Source: Ilex aquifolium
Taxonomy: Eukaryota; Streptophyta; Magnoliopsida; Aquifoliales; Aquifoliaceae
NCBI GenBank assembly: GCA_951799425.1
Contig: OX637396.1
Span: 33,100,701 to 33,164,700 of the forward strand
Length of the DNA: 64,000 nt
Reading direction: 5' to 3'
The stretch's first letter is position 1. Each line of letters starts with the position of its first letter. Positions 23,376 through 36,209 of the stretch are shown piece after piece. The translations under genes were made by a program, and so were the position numbers. The notes under the pieces were generated by a model. That model was not told where the DNA came from. It worked only from the letters and a program-made list of their open reading frames with translations, and did no database searches.

Positions 23376-24725
23376 GTTACAAACAACAACGATCATTTGC
23401 GTACCTTGTTCTCTTAGGCACGCCATCGCTTGAGAAAATATTCATTGTAATGGTTATGCCATACCCGCACTGCTACGTGGTGTGATCGTCTAATATGATA
23501 AGTTCAAAAGTGGACAAAGTAAACACTATTCCTTTAAGTAACTACTCCTTTATGTAAAAATACTTTACCCACTTATTGTTTATTATTAGGTGGTGACACT
23601 ATACAACAATATTAAAGTAGTGTAACTGTTACAACAAATATTTACTCAAAGGTGCCATTGTTGGGTAAAATAGTTCATGGTAGGGTGGGTCTTCACTAAA
23701 AGATGGCAGTCACATTCGGCCACAAGTTCCCCTCAATCTAGACCAAAACTTGGTGGCTTCGATTGACCATCGTAATTGGCATAGTATAACTCACCTCCTG
23801 GAGAGAAACTTCCCATATATATATACTAGTCATAACTCGTCTATGAAGGCACGATGAAATATAAGATTCTAGCGTTTAAAAAACTGATTCCACTATACCA
23901 AATTTAAAATTAATTTCTTTGCTTGCATCATTTAAAATTAATGTATACCTGTTATTTTCTTAAAAATAGTGTCAAAATTTTCTCAAAATGCATAACTTGA
24001 TAAATTCTTTTCAACATATGTACACTATCGTGTATGAATAATGTATAAAATAAAAGTTGTGTTAAATTACAAATTAATTAAATATTAAATGATTGAACAT
24101 GTAATAGAATTGGATGATATGATATTTTTTGGAGAGAAAATATATAAGGGATAAAGATTCAACTTACTAGCTGATTTATTATATAGATTTTTATTTTAAC
24201 AGTCAAGGGAGTCTGAATCAGTTTACGCATACTTCGATTAATCCTATTTTTGGTTCGATCAAAGGCATGTCATTTATGCCGGGATTAGGATATTCATGAG
24301 AGATAAATCTCTCATCACTTGACTCCAAAGAATTATCAAAATTCGAATTCAGAACGTCTAAATTTATGCCTCGTCCGTGTCATTACTTAAACTATCATTT
24401 AGGTTAAACTTTCTGTATTGGCTTAAAAAGGAGAATTTGTAATAGGTTATTGTGGCTTTTGGTAGAGATTTGTGTCTGTTTGGTATCTGACAGTAACAAT
24501 ACAACCGTGATCATCAATCACATTGCATTGGATCGAAGCTTTCACAATTAATGTAGTACAAGTTGTGTCCATAATTTATGTAAGAGATTCTTATATCATA
24601 AGGTTGCTCTAATTGATAACTTTTTATTTTATTTTAAACAAAAATTACACTTGGACCCCTCAACTATGACTTTTTTTTAAAGATTACCCTGCTAAAATTC
24701 CGTCAGCTAACACTCAACTACTCTA
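23376..24725 (+). repeat. Right arm of the inverted repeat, distal part
   Basis: Continues the match to the left arm: 23376-23430 pairs with about 5990-7090, 23590-23780 with about 5630-5790, and 24390-24725 with about 5040-5350. The site equivalent to the 6011-7056 insertion is empty here. A further block (about 23840-24180) has no counterpart in the left arm. I see no gene. Confidence 0.8.
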
Positions 24726-25598
24726 CTATGCAGGTGAATGATGTGACTACTAGAAATTTCCATGGGTACGCTGCAGGCTTTTTTTTGTTTTGTTTTACAA
24801 AACAGTTTTATTGGTCAGTGAAGTGTTTGTCTTGTGCTTATTAGTCTACTACATGAGAAGTAATTACTAGGGCTTGATTAATTGTTTAAGTTGCCAGAAA
24901 CAATTCTTTTGTGTGGATTGCATCAAACAACGGTTTGTTTCCATTAATTTTAATTTATTTTGTGTATTTTGGTTTTTATTTTCTGTCTCTAATACTTATG
25001 ATGGATTAATGGAAAATCGGTGCCATGTTTTCATTTTAATTTACGCATGACACACACACACACACACACACTCTCTCTCTCTCTAAAAAACCCACTTGGA
25101 TTAAACTCTCAACCTTATTCAAACTCATCACTAACGAGTAAATATTGGGTGTAACGGTTACACCATATTAACATTGTCACATGGTTTAACGGTCCAATGA
25201 TAATTCAACAATTACGCAAACTGGAACCCACTCCTTAAAAAACTAACCCTTCATATAAAGATGAGTAATATTATACTTACCCAGTTTTTTACTAAAATTT
25301 TCATCTCAAGTGATATAGCACAATTCCATCACTGAATATTAATGGGACCCATTTATTTAATGGTGTAGAACTGTGCCACTAGAAAAAATTTGGTAAGAAA
25401 TCTTAGTCAGTATAATATTGGTGATGTAAAATAGTAACAATCACATATAAAAAAAGTGGGACTCGCTTGTCCACTCGTTTGTTTATCATTGGATGGTTAC
25501 ACAACATTGTAATGTATTATAAGAATTTTTGTTCATTGAGTAATTCTTAGATTTTATTGATAAGAAAAGGTAATATAAACATAAAATCATCGCAATAC
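24726..25598. other. Spacer with (CA)n(CT)n microsatellite
   Basis: AT-rich unique sequence with a CA/CT microsatellite at about 25050-25085. No gene, RNA or paired terminal repeat seen. Confidence 0.5.
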
Positions 25599-27420
25599 TT
25601 AATAGAGACTACTAATTATAGACAAGAACTGGGTAGTGAATACATTAGAAAGCCATAAACTCAACAACCCACCCTTGCCATGACTTGGGGATTGATAAAG
25701 TTGGTGAAACCACACCAAAAACAATAATACATGGACGAGCCAACGTTGCAAGCTCTGCACAATGTGCATTTGTAGGTCCGACAATGGATCAAATTTTGAT
25801 ATGAATTTAATTGGAATTCAAAGTCGATTAGCTAGATATGAATTAATATTTTGTATTGATAATTTGAACATGAATTCAAATTCGTTTTAACAGATTTGCA
25901 TTTAGATATACCTATATCCGATTCGATTGTGACCTGAACTAAAATATGTATATATTTCTCATAAATATTAAAGAAATTTAGATGTAATTTGTTAAATTAA
26001 GTTATTCAGATATAGGTGCAATAGTTTATTCGGATCGGATCAGATCGAATCAAATCAAATTTCAAATTGTTAATGGATTCAGATATGGACCTTAAAAATA
26101 AAATTTGTCTGATAATCGGATCGAATTTTTAAAATCAAATTTAAATCAATCAAAATCCAATCCAAATTTGATCTATTAATATGCCTAGATAGAGCTGAAT
26201 GATATTGTTGTTGTGAAAAGATGCGATAATTACTTCTCCTTAACAAATCATCTGTCCTTATCGATAAGTCTTGTCTGCATTCTACCCATAGAAACCACTT
26301 CCCTACTAAAATCCAGTTGTTCTCGATTGTTTTAGATTTGCTAACAATCAAAATAGCTTCTTTATACACAACTACAAATGACATGAATATGATTTGAGTA
26401 GATTTCAATAAGACACGACTTAAACGTGACACAAATCCAACACGATCTATTGATAGTCCCAGAAGAAGTCCAAAACTACTATGACTTGTATGGATAAAGT
26501 AGGCAAAACCACATCGAACATAACACTAGCCTTCGGAAAATTCATGACCTATTAAAACATGGACGAGCTAATGTCGCAAAAATGTTTATAGTAATTGGTT
26601 AATTTTATGAAGACCTAAGTTCATCGTCCTGATGCTTCAAAGATCAAGTTCCGAAAGTTTCAAGAAAAGAAAGAATTCAAGTTGTATCAAGAACACCTCT
26701 ATTTGACCTTCAAAGCTCAGGACAAGATAATGATCTAGATACTTAAGATCCGACTTTGATTGATTAGGTTAATGGAATTGGATTTAGAATTATCTGTGAA
26801 TAACTCTTAGGTTTTTCATGAAAAAGATTTTTTAAACATCAAACTGTGTTTTGAAAACGTAAATTGAGTCATGTATCATATCCTATTTTGGCAACCGTAC
26901 GATTCTATGTATATAATCGTGTGGGAAAATCATTACATTAACAAATTCCAACAACTCTTTTGTCCTTATCAATAAGTACTCATTTGCATTAAACCACTTT
27001 TTGTTTGCTAAAATTTCGTTGTCCTCATTCTACCAAATTTGTTAACAACCAAAATAGTATTTTGTACATTATTATAGATTTGAATATAGTTTGAATGAAT
27101 TTTGACATGCTATAACTTAAACACTATACAAATTCGATATGGCACGATTCATTGACAACCCCTGCCAGTAATATGACCTGTAATAAAAGGGGTGAAACTA
27201 CACCCAAAACAACATTAGTCCCTAGGAAACCCAATAACTCGTTAAAACAGGGGTGAACCAAGGCACAACACGATCTATTGACAACTCTGACAGTACTATG
27301 ATCTGCAATAAAATGGGTGAAATCACACCCAAAACAACATTAGCCCATAGAAAACCCAGTAGCTCATTACAAGATGGGCGAGCCAAGGTAGCATTCCTCT
27401 ACACAATGCACCAGTGTATA
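25599..27420. repeat. Degenerate tandem-like repeats
   Basis: A motif of about 110-130 bases containing GGTGAAACCACACC-like and AAAACAACATTAG-like words recurs at about 25660-25780, 26460-26580, 27165-27265 and 27285-27400. A longer preceding stretch is also shared between about 26200-26460 and 26945-27160, so the larger period is about 700 bases. The block at 25860-26170 is rich in GGATC/GATCC words. I cannot assign it to a known element class. Confidence 0.5.
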
Positions 27421-29788
27421 TAAATGATGTCGCAGTACTGTAAAAAGAAGTACCTTCAGAGGAAGAAATTCAAAAAAGAGAGTGAAGCACCATCATGCAA
27501 ATTCACTTGAGCATGGTCTTTAGAATTGCCCAAATGATATCAGAAGTTCTTTGTGATTGGCTCATTATATGCTTGATCATAGCGTCTGAGATAGCTAGTG
27601 CTCTTTTGGATCGAGAGTTTCGTGTACTAGATTGGTTTTTATAATTTCATTCATAAAACAGGTTTGTCTTCAACACCTTTGTCACTTAACATCTGAAGTA
27701 TTTCTCATTTCAATTTCGATGACACACAATTTTCATGTTTCTGTTTTCATGAAGTAATATATTTGGTTATTTCTCAATTTTTATTTTTTTATTCTGTGTG
27801 TGGATGAGTGTCACAGAGAGAGAGAGAGAGAGACTTGTCGTGTTTGAAACTTGTTTTTGGAGAGAATGTTAAACCCCGCATTTGTAATTATTAATTGGTG
27901 AACATATGTATTGCACGCGGATCATTCTAAGTTACAATTTTGGTGATCATATGAATTTGTAGATTTATTTCTTGAAGAGCGGAAAATCATCTCCTAATGT
28001 GATTCTTGTATACAACATTAATATAGCAATTTTTTTATCTGAGAAATTGACGACATAGTGGTGTTGTGCAGTTGATAAAAAGGTCTAATTCCCCTAGGAG
28101 GCAAATAAAGAAGTTGTTCTTAAATTAATCAAAAATTAGAAATCTTATTATTTTTTGTTAAAGAATCTAACATCAACCAAAAAAAAGAAAAGAAAAGAAA
28201 AGAAAAGGGGAGAATCCATTTTCACTAATTCCAAGATGAGTTTATGCAAGTATTCCTAGCATTACATGGATTTAACATTGATTGTTGTATACTAAAATAT
28301 AGGTAGATGAATTTGTTATTGTTCAAGATACCTAAAGCAATTATCACAAACCTTGAAGGGGCTGGTTATTGTTGGAAAAACCCCTTTCCATGGGGCTAAA
28401 AATTAGTTTCTCTCTCTTGACCATCGACCAAGCCATTATCGATAATTATCCTCAGGGATTTTAAAATTTTTTGGGTTTCATGTAAAATTTTAAAAATTAT
28501 TTAGAATTTGCCCCATTAAAAAATTAACTAAAAAAATATTAGAGACAAGTTTAAACAAATATGAACATACAAAAATTGGACTCGATTGTGATTCGGTATC
28601 ATTGATACATGTAAATATAGATATGCTAATTAAAATTAAGAGGTTATTTAACAATATTGTGTTAAAATTGAAATATAATTTATAAACATTTAGTTCTAGT
28701 TTAATTATTTGGATCAGATCGACTATTATTTTTTAAAGGAGTTAGATATGAATTATAAAAATTAAATTTGCTGGACAGTTTAGATTAAATTTAGATTGAT
28801 TTTTCAAATTAGATTTGGATCATTTGGAATTCTATCAAAATCTTATTTTGACAAGCCTACTAACTATTAATTTGTGAGGCGCAACGAGTATTTATGATGG
28901 TCATTCATCGTTCTTTTCAAAATAATAGTTGCCCCCACTATGAAAAAGTCCTGGCTTCGCCCCTAATTATCCTCATCCCTAGCATCACCAATTCCATGGC
29001 CTTGAATTCTCCCTATTTCTAGGTTTTTCAAATATGCATTTATACGTTATTAGACTAATGCTTAAAGCTATATAAACAATATTTAAAATAAAAATTGTGT
29101 TTTGAGCCAAAAATTAATAAAATATTATTCAACTTGTGATAAAAATGAGCGAGAGAAATATGTGAGGATAAATTCAAATGCCTGGCTCCCTTGTTATGTA
29201 AATGTCGTACAAATACAACATACAGTCACTGGAAAAAGCTGTTGTAAAAAAAAGAATTCATTGCAAATAATGTAAAATTCTGTTACCGATAGTCAATTGA
29301 ACATGTTTTTGCATGCTGACCACAGAAAAAGTCCATTTCCTAAAAGAAAATCTCAATGTGCTACTAACTAATGAGCTAAAACAACTTTTAGGAGTGGTCC
29401 AATGGTTATGCATGTCCTCTTGCAAATAAGTGGTCTCAAGTTTGATACTTTCCAAACCTTCTAAGAGTTAACCACATTTATTCCTCAGGGGACATGTCCT
29501 TAAACTAGTTCGAGCTATGATGGCCGGTCTCAGAGTTCGAGAGAGTAGTCGGCGTAAACTTAGACATCCTATAGCAAAAGATTGAAATTTAGATGCAAAT
29601 TTGGTGTAGTAAGTCATCTACGTCTGGACAAAAAAATAATTTTCCACTACTGTAATCAAATTTAAATGGAAAAGATAACGGCTACATAAATACATGACCA
29701 TATCAAAATACATAGAGGTTATTTATGTTTAACCCAAAAAAACCATGTGTCATTTTAGCCATGTAACATTCCATGCATACCTTATTTT

Positions 29789-29982
29789 TGTTAAACAATC
29801 AAGAGAAATACAAGAAAGAAGAAGGAAGAGGAGGAAGAAGAGGCTAGGGTTTCATTGATACTGCATAATTCTATTGAATGTAAAAAGTAGTTTAACCTAA
29901 ATACATAAAGACTATATATAGCCTAAACAAATAAAAGACTATTCTACCCTTAATAAACAAAATAATCCTATATTTCTTAACA
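29789..29982 (-). repeat. Copia LTR (3' LTR of the minus-strand element)
   Basis: TGTTAAAC...TTCTTAACA, 194 bases. The adjoining polypurine tract on the - strand is TTGAGGGGAGA (29983-29993). Confidence 0.95.
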
Positions 29983-32900
29983 TCTCCCCTCAAACTCACG
30001 ATGCGGCAGCTACAAGCATCGAGAGTTTGCCAACTAGAAAACGAAAACGGGAAATAGAATGCGACTTGGTAAAGAAATCTGCAATCTGCAAAGAAGAAGA
30101 AACAAAAGACAACGTAATGGTGCCATGCTTGAGATGATGACGAGTAAGGTGACAATCGATCTCAATGTGCTTAGTTCATTCATGGAAAACCGAGTTGTGA
30201 GCAATCTGAATAGAACTCTGGTTGTCACAATACATTGGAGTGGGATGAGAAATAGAAACTCCCATATCTGCAAGTAACCAACGTAACCAAACAATCTCTT
30301 TGGTAGTAGATGCCATAGCACGATATTCTGCTTCGGTTGAAGATTGAGAAACAATAGATTGTTTCTTACTCTTCCAAGAAATAAGAGAATCACCCAAAAA
30401 GATACAGAAACCAGTAACAGACTTGCGATCTGTGGGATCACTGCCATGATCAGCATCAGAATATGCACGCAGCTCCAAGGAAGAGGTGGATGAAAGTAAA
30501 AGACTCTGAAAGACTGTACCCCGAAGATACCGCAAAATACGAAGAACAGCTGCCCAATGAACTGTAGTAGGAGAAGCAACAAACTGACTAACAACATGAA
30601 CAGCATATGCAATATCTGGACGAGTAATAGTGAGATATACCAAACTCCCAACAATAGTACGGTATAAAGTAGGATCTGGCAAAAGTAAACCATCAGAAGA
30701 AGAATACTTTGCGTTAACCTCAATGGGAGTATCTACAGTCTTATTATCAGTAAGTCTAGCCCGCTCAAGAATATCTGCAACATATTTCGACTGAGAAAGA
30801 AGATAACCTCTGGGTGAGTGGGCTACCTCAATACCCAAGAAATATCGAAGAGAACCCAAATCCTTCATTTCAAACTGTCTAGCTAACTCTGTCTTCAAAA
30901 CTGAAATCCCATCAATATCATCACCAGTGATAATCATGTCATCAACATATAAAGACAGAATGATACGACCTGCATCAGTGCACTTAACAAAAAGAGCAGA
31001 ATCATGACTACTAGAAGCAAATCCAAGAGAAGAGATCACAACAGAAAATTTCTCAAACCAAGCACGAGGTGCTTGTTTGAGACCATATAATGCTTTCTTG
31101 AGCTTGCAAACATACCCATAATCATGTGAAACACCAGGAGGGGGAGCCATATAAACTTCTTCTTGAAGATCTCCATTCAAGAAAGCATTTTTAACATCAA
31201 GTTGAGAGATATGCCACTGACGAACCGAAGCAACTGCAATAAGAGTACGAATAGTAGTCATTTTTGCAACAGGAGCAAATGTCTCCTCATAATCCATACC
31301 ATACTGTTGAGAGTACCCTTTTGCAACCAACCTAGCTTTGTATCGCTCAACAGATCCATCAGAATTAGTCTTGATCTTATACACCCAACGACAACCAACA
31401 ACACTCTTACCAGGAGGTAGAGGAACCAAATCCCAAGTACCTGTCTTATGCAAAGTAGAAAGTTCCCAAAGAGGATCAAGAATTGCCTCTTTATAGGAAG
31501 AGGGCTCAGAGAGACAATGAATAGAAGCTAAAAATGAAGTAAAAGATGAAGAATAACAAGAATAAGTAAAATCTGGTAACTTTGTGGACTTACGAATGCG
31601 TGTAGATTGACGTAGAGGTGGATCCACAATCTCAGACGGAGCTTGAGGGACCATAGAAGAAGAGGGAGCTTCAGGTGTGCTAGTGAGTAGAGTGTCAGTA
31701 CCTGCAGAATGATCAGAAAAAGGATCTATACGAATAAGATCAGATCTAGTGAAACTATGAGTAGTGGATGGAATAGAAAAGAACGGTATATGCTCGAGAA
31801 AAACAACATGGCGAGACACATAAAGTTTCTGAGTTATTGGATCAAAACAACGATACCCCTTTTTACCTTCACCATAACCAAGAAAAACACAAATAGCAGA
31901 TCGAGAGGACAGCTTGTTACGTTCTACATGAGGACGAAGAACGAAACAAGTACAACCAAAAACTCTAAAAGAAGAATAATCAGGGGCATACCCATACAAC
32001 TTTTCGAAAGGAGAAACACCTGAAATATGAGAAGATGGAATTGTATTAATCAACGCTACAGCAGTAAGAACAGCTTCACCCCAAAACACACTAGGAACAG
32101 AAGCAGACAACAAGAGGGAACGAGCAGTTTCAACAATGTGCCTATGTTTTCTTTCAGCAACACCATTTTGCTCAGGAGTATCTGTACACGAAGTTTGGTA
32201 AATAGTTCCATCTAAGGCAAGCAACTCACAAAATTCATTAGAAGTGTATTCCCCACCCAAATCACACCTAAAACATTTGATAACAGCAGAATGTTGAGTT
32301 TTGACTAGAGCTCGAAAGGCTGTATATATCCCAAAGAATTCAGAACGATGTTTCATTAAATAAATCCAACAATAACGAGTATGATCATCAATAAAAGAAA
32401 CATAATATCGAGACCCTCCTTTTGTGGCAACAGGAGAAGGTCCCCATACATCAGAATGAATCAAATCAAATGGAGAAGAAGAAACGGAAATACTTCGATT
32501 AAAAGGTAAAGCAGAAAATTTTGCCAGTTTACATCCACTACAATCAGAAATATCACAAGCTTGCAAATTTCCTAAGGCCCCCGTGGATGCCAAAAATCTC
32601 AAACGAGATGACGAAACATGACCTAGACGAGAATGCCATAAATAAAAACTAGAAGAAGAAGAACTCAAACGAAAAGAAGACAAATCAACACTAGGAGCAG
32701 CAGCAGCAACAACTGGCACTTTTAACTCATCCAAAATATATAGTCCCCCCTTCCTACGGCCTGTCCCAATCAGCTTCTGAGACTGCAGATCCTGCACATA
32801 ACAAGAAGAAGAGGAAAATGTGACTAAATTACCAGAATCACATAACTGACCAACATAAGCAAGATTTAATGTTAGTTTCGGAATATGATAAACATTAGGG

Positions 32901-34272
32901 AGAGACAAGTGAGGTGTGACAACAGAGCCAACACCTGCTAAAGGCATAGGAGTTCCATCAGCAGTCATAACAGGAATAGAAGAAGAAGGCATAACAGAAG
33001 CAAAAGATGAAGAATCTGGAGACATATGATGTGAAGCACCAGAATCCAAGACCCATACAGAATGTGACATACCTGAAGAACTATGAGGCAACTGACCTAC
33101 GGAAGAGGAAGTAGACATAGCTTGTGGTTGTAAGGAGAGAAACTTCTGAAATTGCTCAGCCAAAGTACTAGGATCGATGAAAGGATCTGATGAAACTACT
33201 GCTGCAGTATTAGACTGTGGTGGTCTGTAACCCTGAGGTGGTCTATGAGCATTAGACTGTGACTGGTTGCCAGGCTTCCAAGCTTGAGATTGATGCTGCG
33301 ATTGATTCTGCTGTCTCAACTTCTTAGGACATTGAGCTTTCCAATGACCTTTTTGCTTACAGAAACTGCACTCATCGAAAGCTACCCTTGTGTAAGGCTT
33401 ATTCTGATTATTAGAGAATGGTTTAGAAGGTACTGCTAACACAGAATGATTAGAAGTAGACAGAATTCCCTTTTCAGAATAGGACTTAAGACGTATTTCT
33501 TCAGCTAATAACTCACTGACAACTGAGTCAACAGAAGGAAGTGGAGAACGATGCAAAATTGAACCTCTAAGTCCTTCAAAATCACTGCGAAGTGCCATTA
33601 AAAACTGTACCAATCGCTGCTGCTCCCTACGATCAATATAGGCACCACATGCCTTCAATTCTGCCGATTCTGTAAGAGCCAATTGATCCCAAAGATCTGT
33701 CATAGCAGAATAAAACTCCTGAATACTCATATTCTGCTGCTGAAGAGCTCGTATGTCATTCTCCAATTGATACTGCTTTGCAAAATTTGATTGAGTGAAT
33801 AACCTTTGCAGATGATCCCAAACCTCCTTTGCTGTCTCATACTTCGCCAACTGTGTACCAATAGAATGCTCAACAGAATTGTTAATCCAAGTAATAATTT
33901 TCGCATTGTTTGCTTCCCAGGTATCTATCAAATCAGCATAACCATCATCAGTGTTCTTAGGTTTCACAGAGGTTCCACTAACATATCCCCATATCTTTTT
34001 ACCCTTAAGAAAATTTCTCATCACATAACTCCAATACGAATAGTTCTTTCCATCCAACCTCACACTCACAGACTGAAGCGAATCATCTCTTTCAGTAGCC
34101 ATAATCAAATAACAAATAAAAACAGATCGCAAAACCACAAAACCAGATTGCAAAACCAGATTGAAATACCACGAAATACCAGATTGAAAACCAGATCGCA
34201 AAACCACAAAAACAGTCACGAAATACCAGATTGTAAAAACGAAAACGAAGTAGCCTCGTCCCATGAAACTTA

Positions 34273-34284
34273 GCTCTGATACCA
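34273..34284 (-). promoter_or_regulatory. Primer-binding site of the copia element
   Basis: On the - strand, TGGTATCAGAGC directly follows the 5' LTR. This matches the initiator tRNA-Met site used by most plant copia elements. Confidence 0.9.
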
Positions 34285-34478
34285 TGTTAAACAATCAAGA
34301 GAAATACAAGAAAGAAGAAGGAAGAGGATGAAGAAGAGGCTAGGGTTTCATTGATACTGCATAATTCTATTGAATGTAAAAAGTAGTTTAACCTAAATAC
34401 ATAAAGACTATATATAGCCTAAACAAATAAAAGACTATTCTACCCTTAATAAACAAAATAATCCTATATTTCTTAACA
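34285..34478 (-). repeat. Copia LTR (5' LTR of the minus-strand element)
   Basis: 194 bases, about one difference from the other LTR. Confidence 0.95.
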
Positions 34479-35650
34479 ATTTTATCTCTAAATCAACTCT
34501 AAATAAGACATCTACTATTTATCGAATAGGTGAATAAACAATGATTTCTAATCCTACCCAAAAATGTTATAATACTAGATTTATAAATTTTTAAGATTTT
34601 CTTTATATCCATTCCCCAATTAAGAGGGACCAACTTAGATATTATTCGGGAAAGTAAAGATGTATTGCATATCAAAAGAGATACAAAAGCATGGGCATCC
34701 CCTTGGTATTACAAAGAATGGAAAAACAAATCTGTGGAAGGTGTGAACAAGTAGCTACACCTCCGACAGATTTGTCAAAAGAAGTTTCCATATGAAACTG
34801 ATGATGAAACTGAGAAGTTACACAATACAATTGCTTGGGAGTTGTAGTTTTCTAGAAATGGCGAGATTCAGTTGAGAGCTTTTGAATTTTAAATATGCAA
34901 GTCTGTCCCTTACAGTTTGCAGCATGGATTTGAAGATAGTGCTTGTGTCCTTTGCCTTGTTAGCGAAAATTCTGGTGGTAATGATTTACTGTCACCCGCA
35001 GGTAATCACAGGTTCAAACTTCACTCCCCTCCTTAAGAAAAAAAGAAATTACTTTCATGTGTGTGTATAAATACATATATGGGGTAATAATTTTTTTCAC
35101 TTGTTTGTACCAAAATTAATTTGCCACCCTGAAATTGCCTTCCTATAGTTAGGAATCAAATTGAAAAGGTTATGCTTCTAATAGAAACAATGAAAACTAT
35201 AAAAGATAGTGCTATACATAACCGATTTTCCCTGAAAGTCGAGATATATTTCATCTTGAGTAGTGTGATTACTTAATGGCTAAGGTACTATAACAACCGA
35301 TTTGCTCCAAAAGTCAACATAGATATTCATCTTGAATAATATAATTGTAGATGTTAATGGATCATGTCATATTAAATTTGTGTTCTATCGTTTTAAAATT
35401 TATTCAATTCATATCCGATCTATTTATATTAATATATACTTGATTTCACGTATAAATTGTGTTTAGTGTGTTTGTATCACGTTAAGTCAGATTCATGTTG
35501 ATCCATTTGTTTGACGAGCCTAACGAATTCACTCATATACCACCCAAATCTGTTAAAACTCAACTCAAACCTGTTAATTTTATAAATCGATTTCGTGCGG
35601 AGTTCGCCAATTGTGTCTAAAATTAATAGGTTTGGGTTAGCTATAACATA

Positions 35651-36077
35651 CCCCCTTCAAGTTTAGGTCACGCTCAATCAACTTCCTTTGGTTTTAATTT
35701 TCATAATTTATCCCCTCAAAATTTGAATATTCATCAATTAAGTCAAGTCAGTTAGTATTGAAAGAGAAAAATGATAGAAAACAAACATTTGCAAGTCACG
35801 TGATCTCAAATTTTACAAAGAGATAAGATCACTCTTCACATTATTTTGTATTAGAAAAAAAAATTGGGGGTTTTTTTATAGGAGAAAAAACTTTTGAATT
35901 CAGGATAATTTTCTCTTTTCAATAAATCTGATATCATATGACTTAATTTCCATTATTTTTCATTGTCGACACTAGCAGTTTTAATTAATTGCAAAATGTA
36001 CAAACTTTGAGGGGATAATTTATTTAAATTCAAACTAGAGGGAGTTGATTGCAATTTGATCTAAACTTGAAGGGGAC
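35651..36077. mobile_element. MITE in the promoter region of gene C
   Basis: Same element as at 8508-8819: it begins CCCCCTTCAAGTTTAGGTCA and ends CTAAACTTGAAGGGG. It is about 115 bases longer than the gene B copy because of an internal insertion near 35870-35985. The equivalent position upstream of gene D (about 58075) lacks the element. Confidence 0.7.
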
Positions 36078-36209
36078 ATTTTATAATTAACTCATTACTG
36101 AATGGCTAATCTACCTTACTTTGCATGGTCAGCATTCCAAGTCTATATCTAGTAATCCTGTGCCTGAGTTTGCTTCATTGACTTGTCTCGACACTCACTC
36201 ATAATCACC

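Larger units (their letters stand above)
29789..34478 (-). mobile_element. Ty1/copia LTR retrotransposon
   Basis: The element is 4,690 bases, transcribed on the - strand, with 194-base LTRs that differ at about one site (about 0.5%), so it is young. A perfect 5-base duplication ATTTT flanks it (29784-29788 and 34479-34483). The paralogous D unit has the empty site at about 56968. The - strand carries one long Gag-Pol frame with Gag, a CCHC zinc knuckle (CSFCKQKGHWKAQC, about 33330-33375), protease (VLDSGASHHMS, about 33020-33060), integrase (about 32000-32650), reverse transcriptase (YVDDMIITG, about 30925-30955) and RNase H (SSTEAEYRAMA, about 30310-30350). The order PR-IN-RT-RH is that of copia. 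Short LTRs and overall size suggest the Ale/Retrofit type, but this is not certain. It looks nearly whole, with about one break. Confidence 0.95.

Noticed and set aside
30034-30723. 229-codon minus-strand frame rich in Leu and Phe
   Set aside because: Out-of-frame shadow of the copia RNase H region; the Leu/Phe richness comes from the frame, not from membrane segments.
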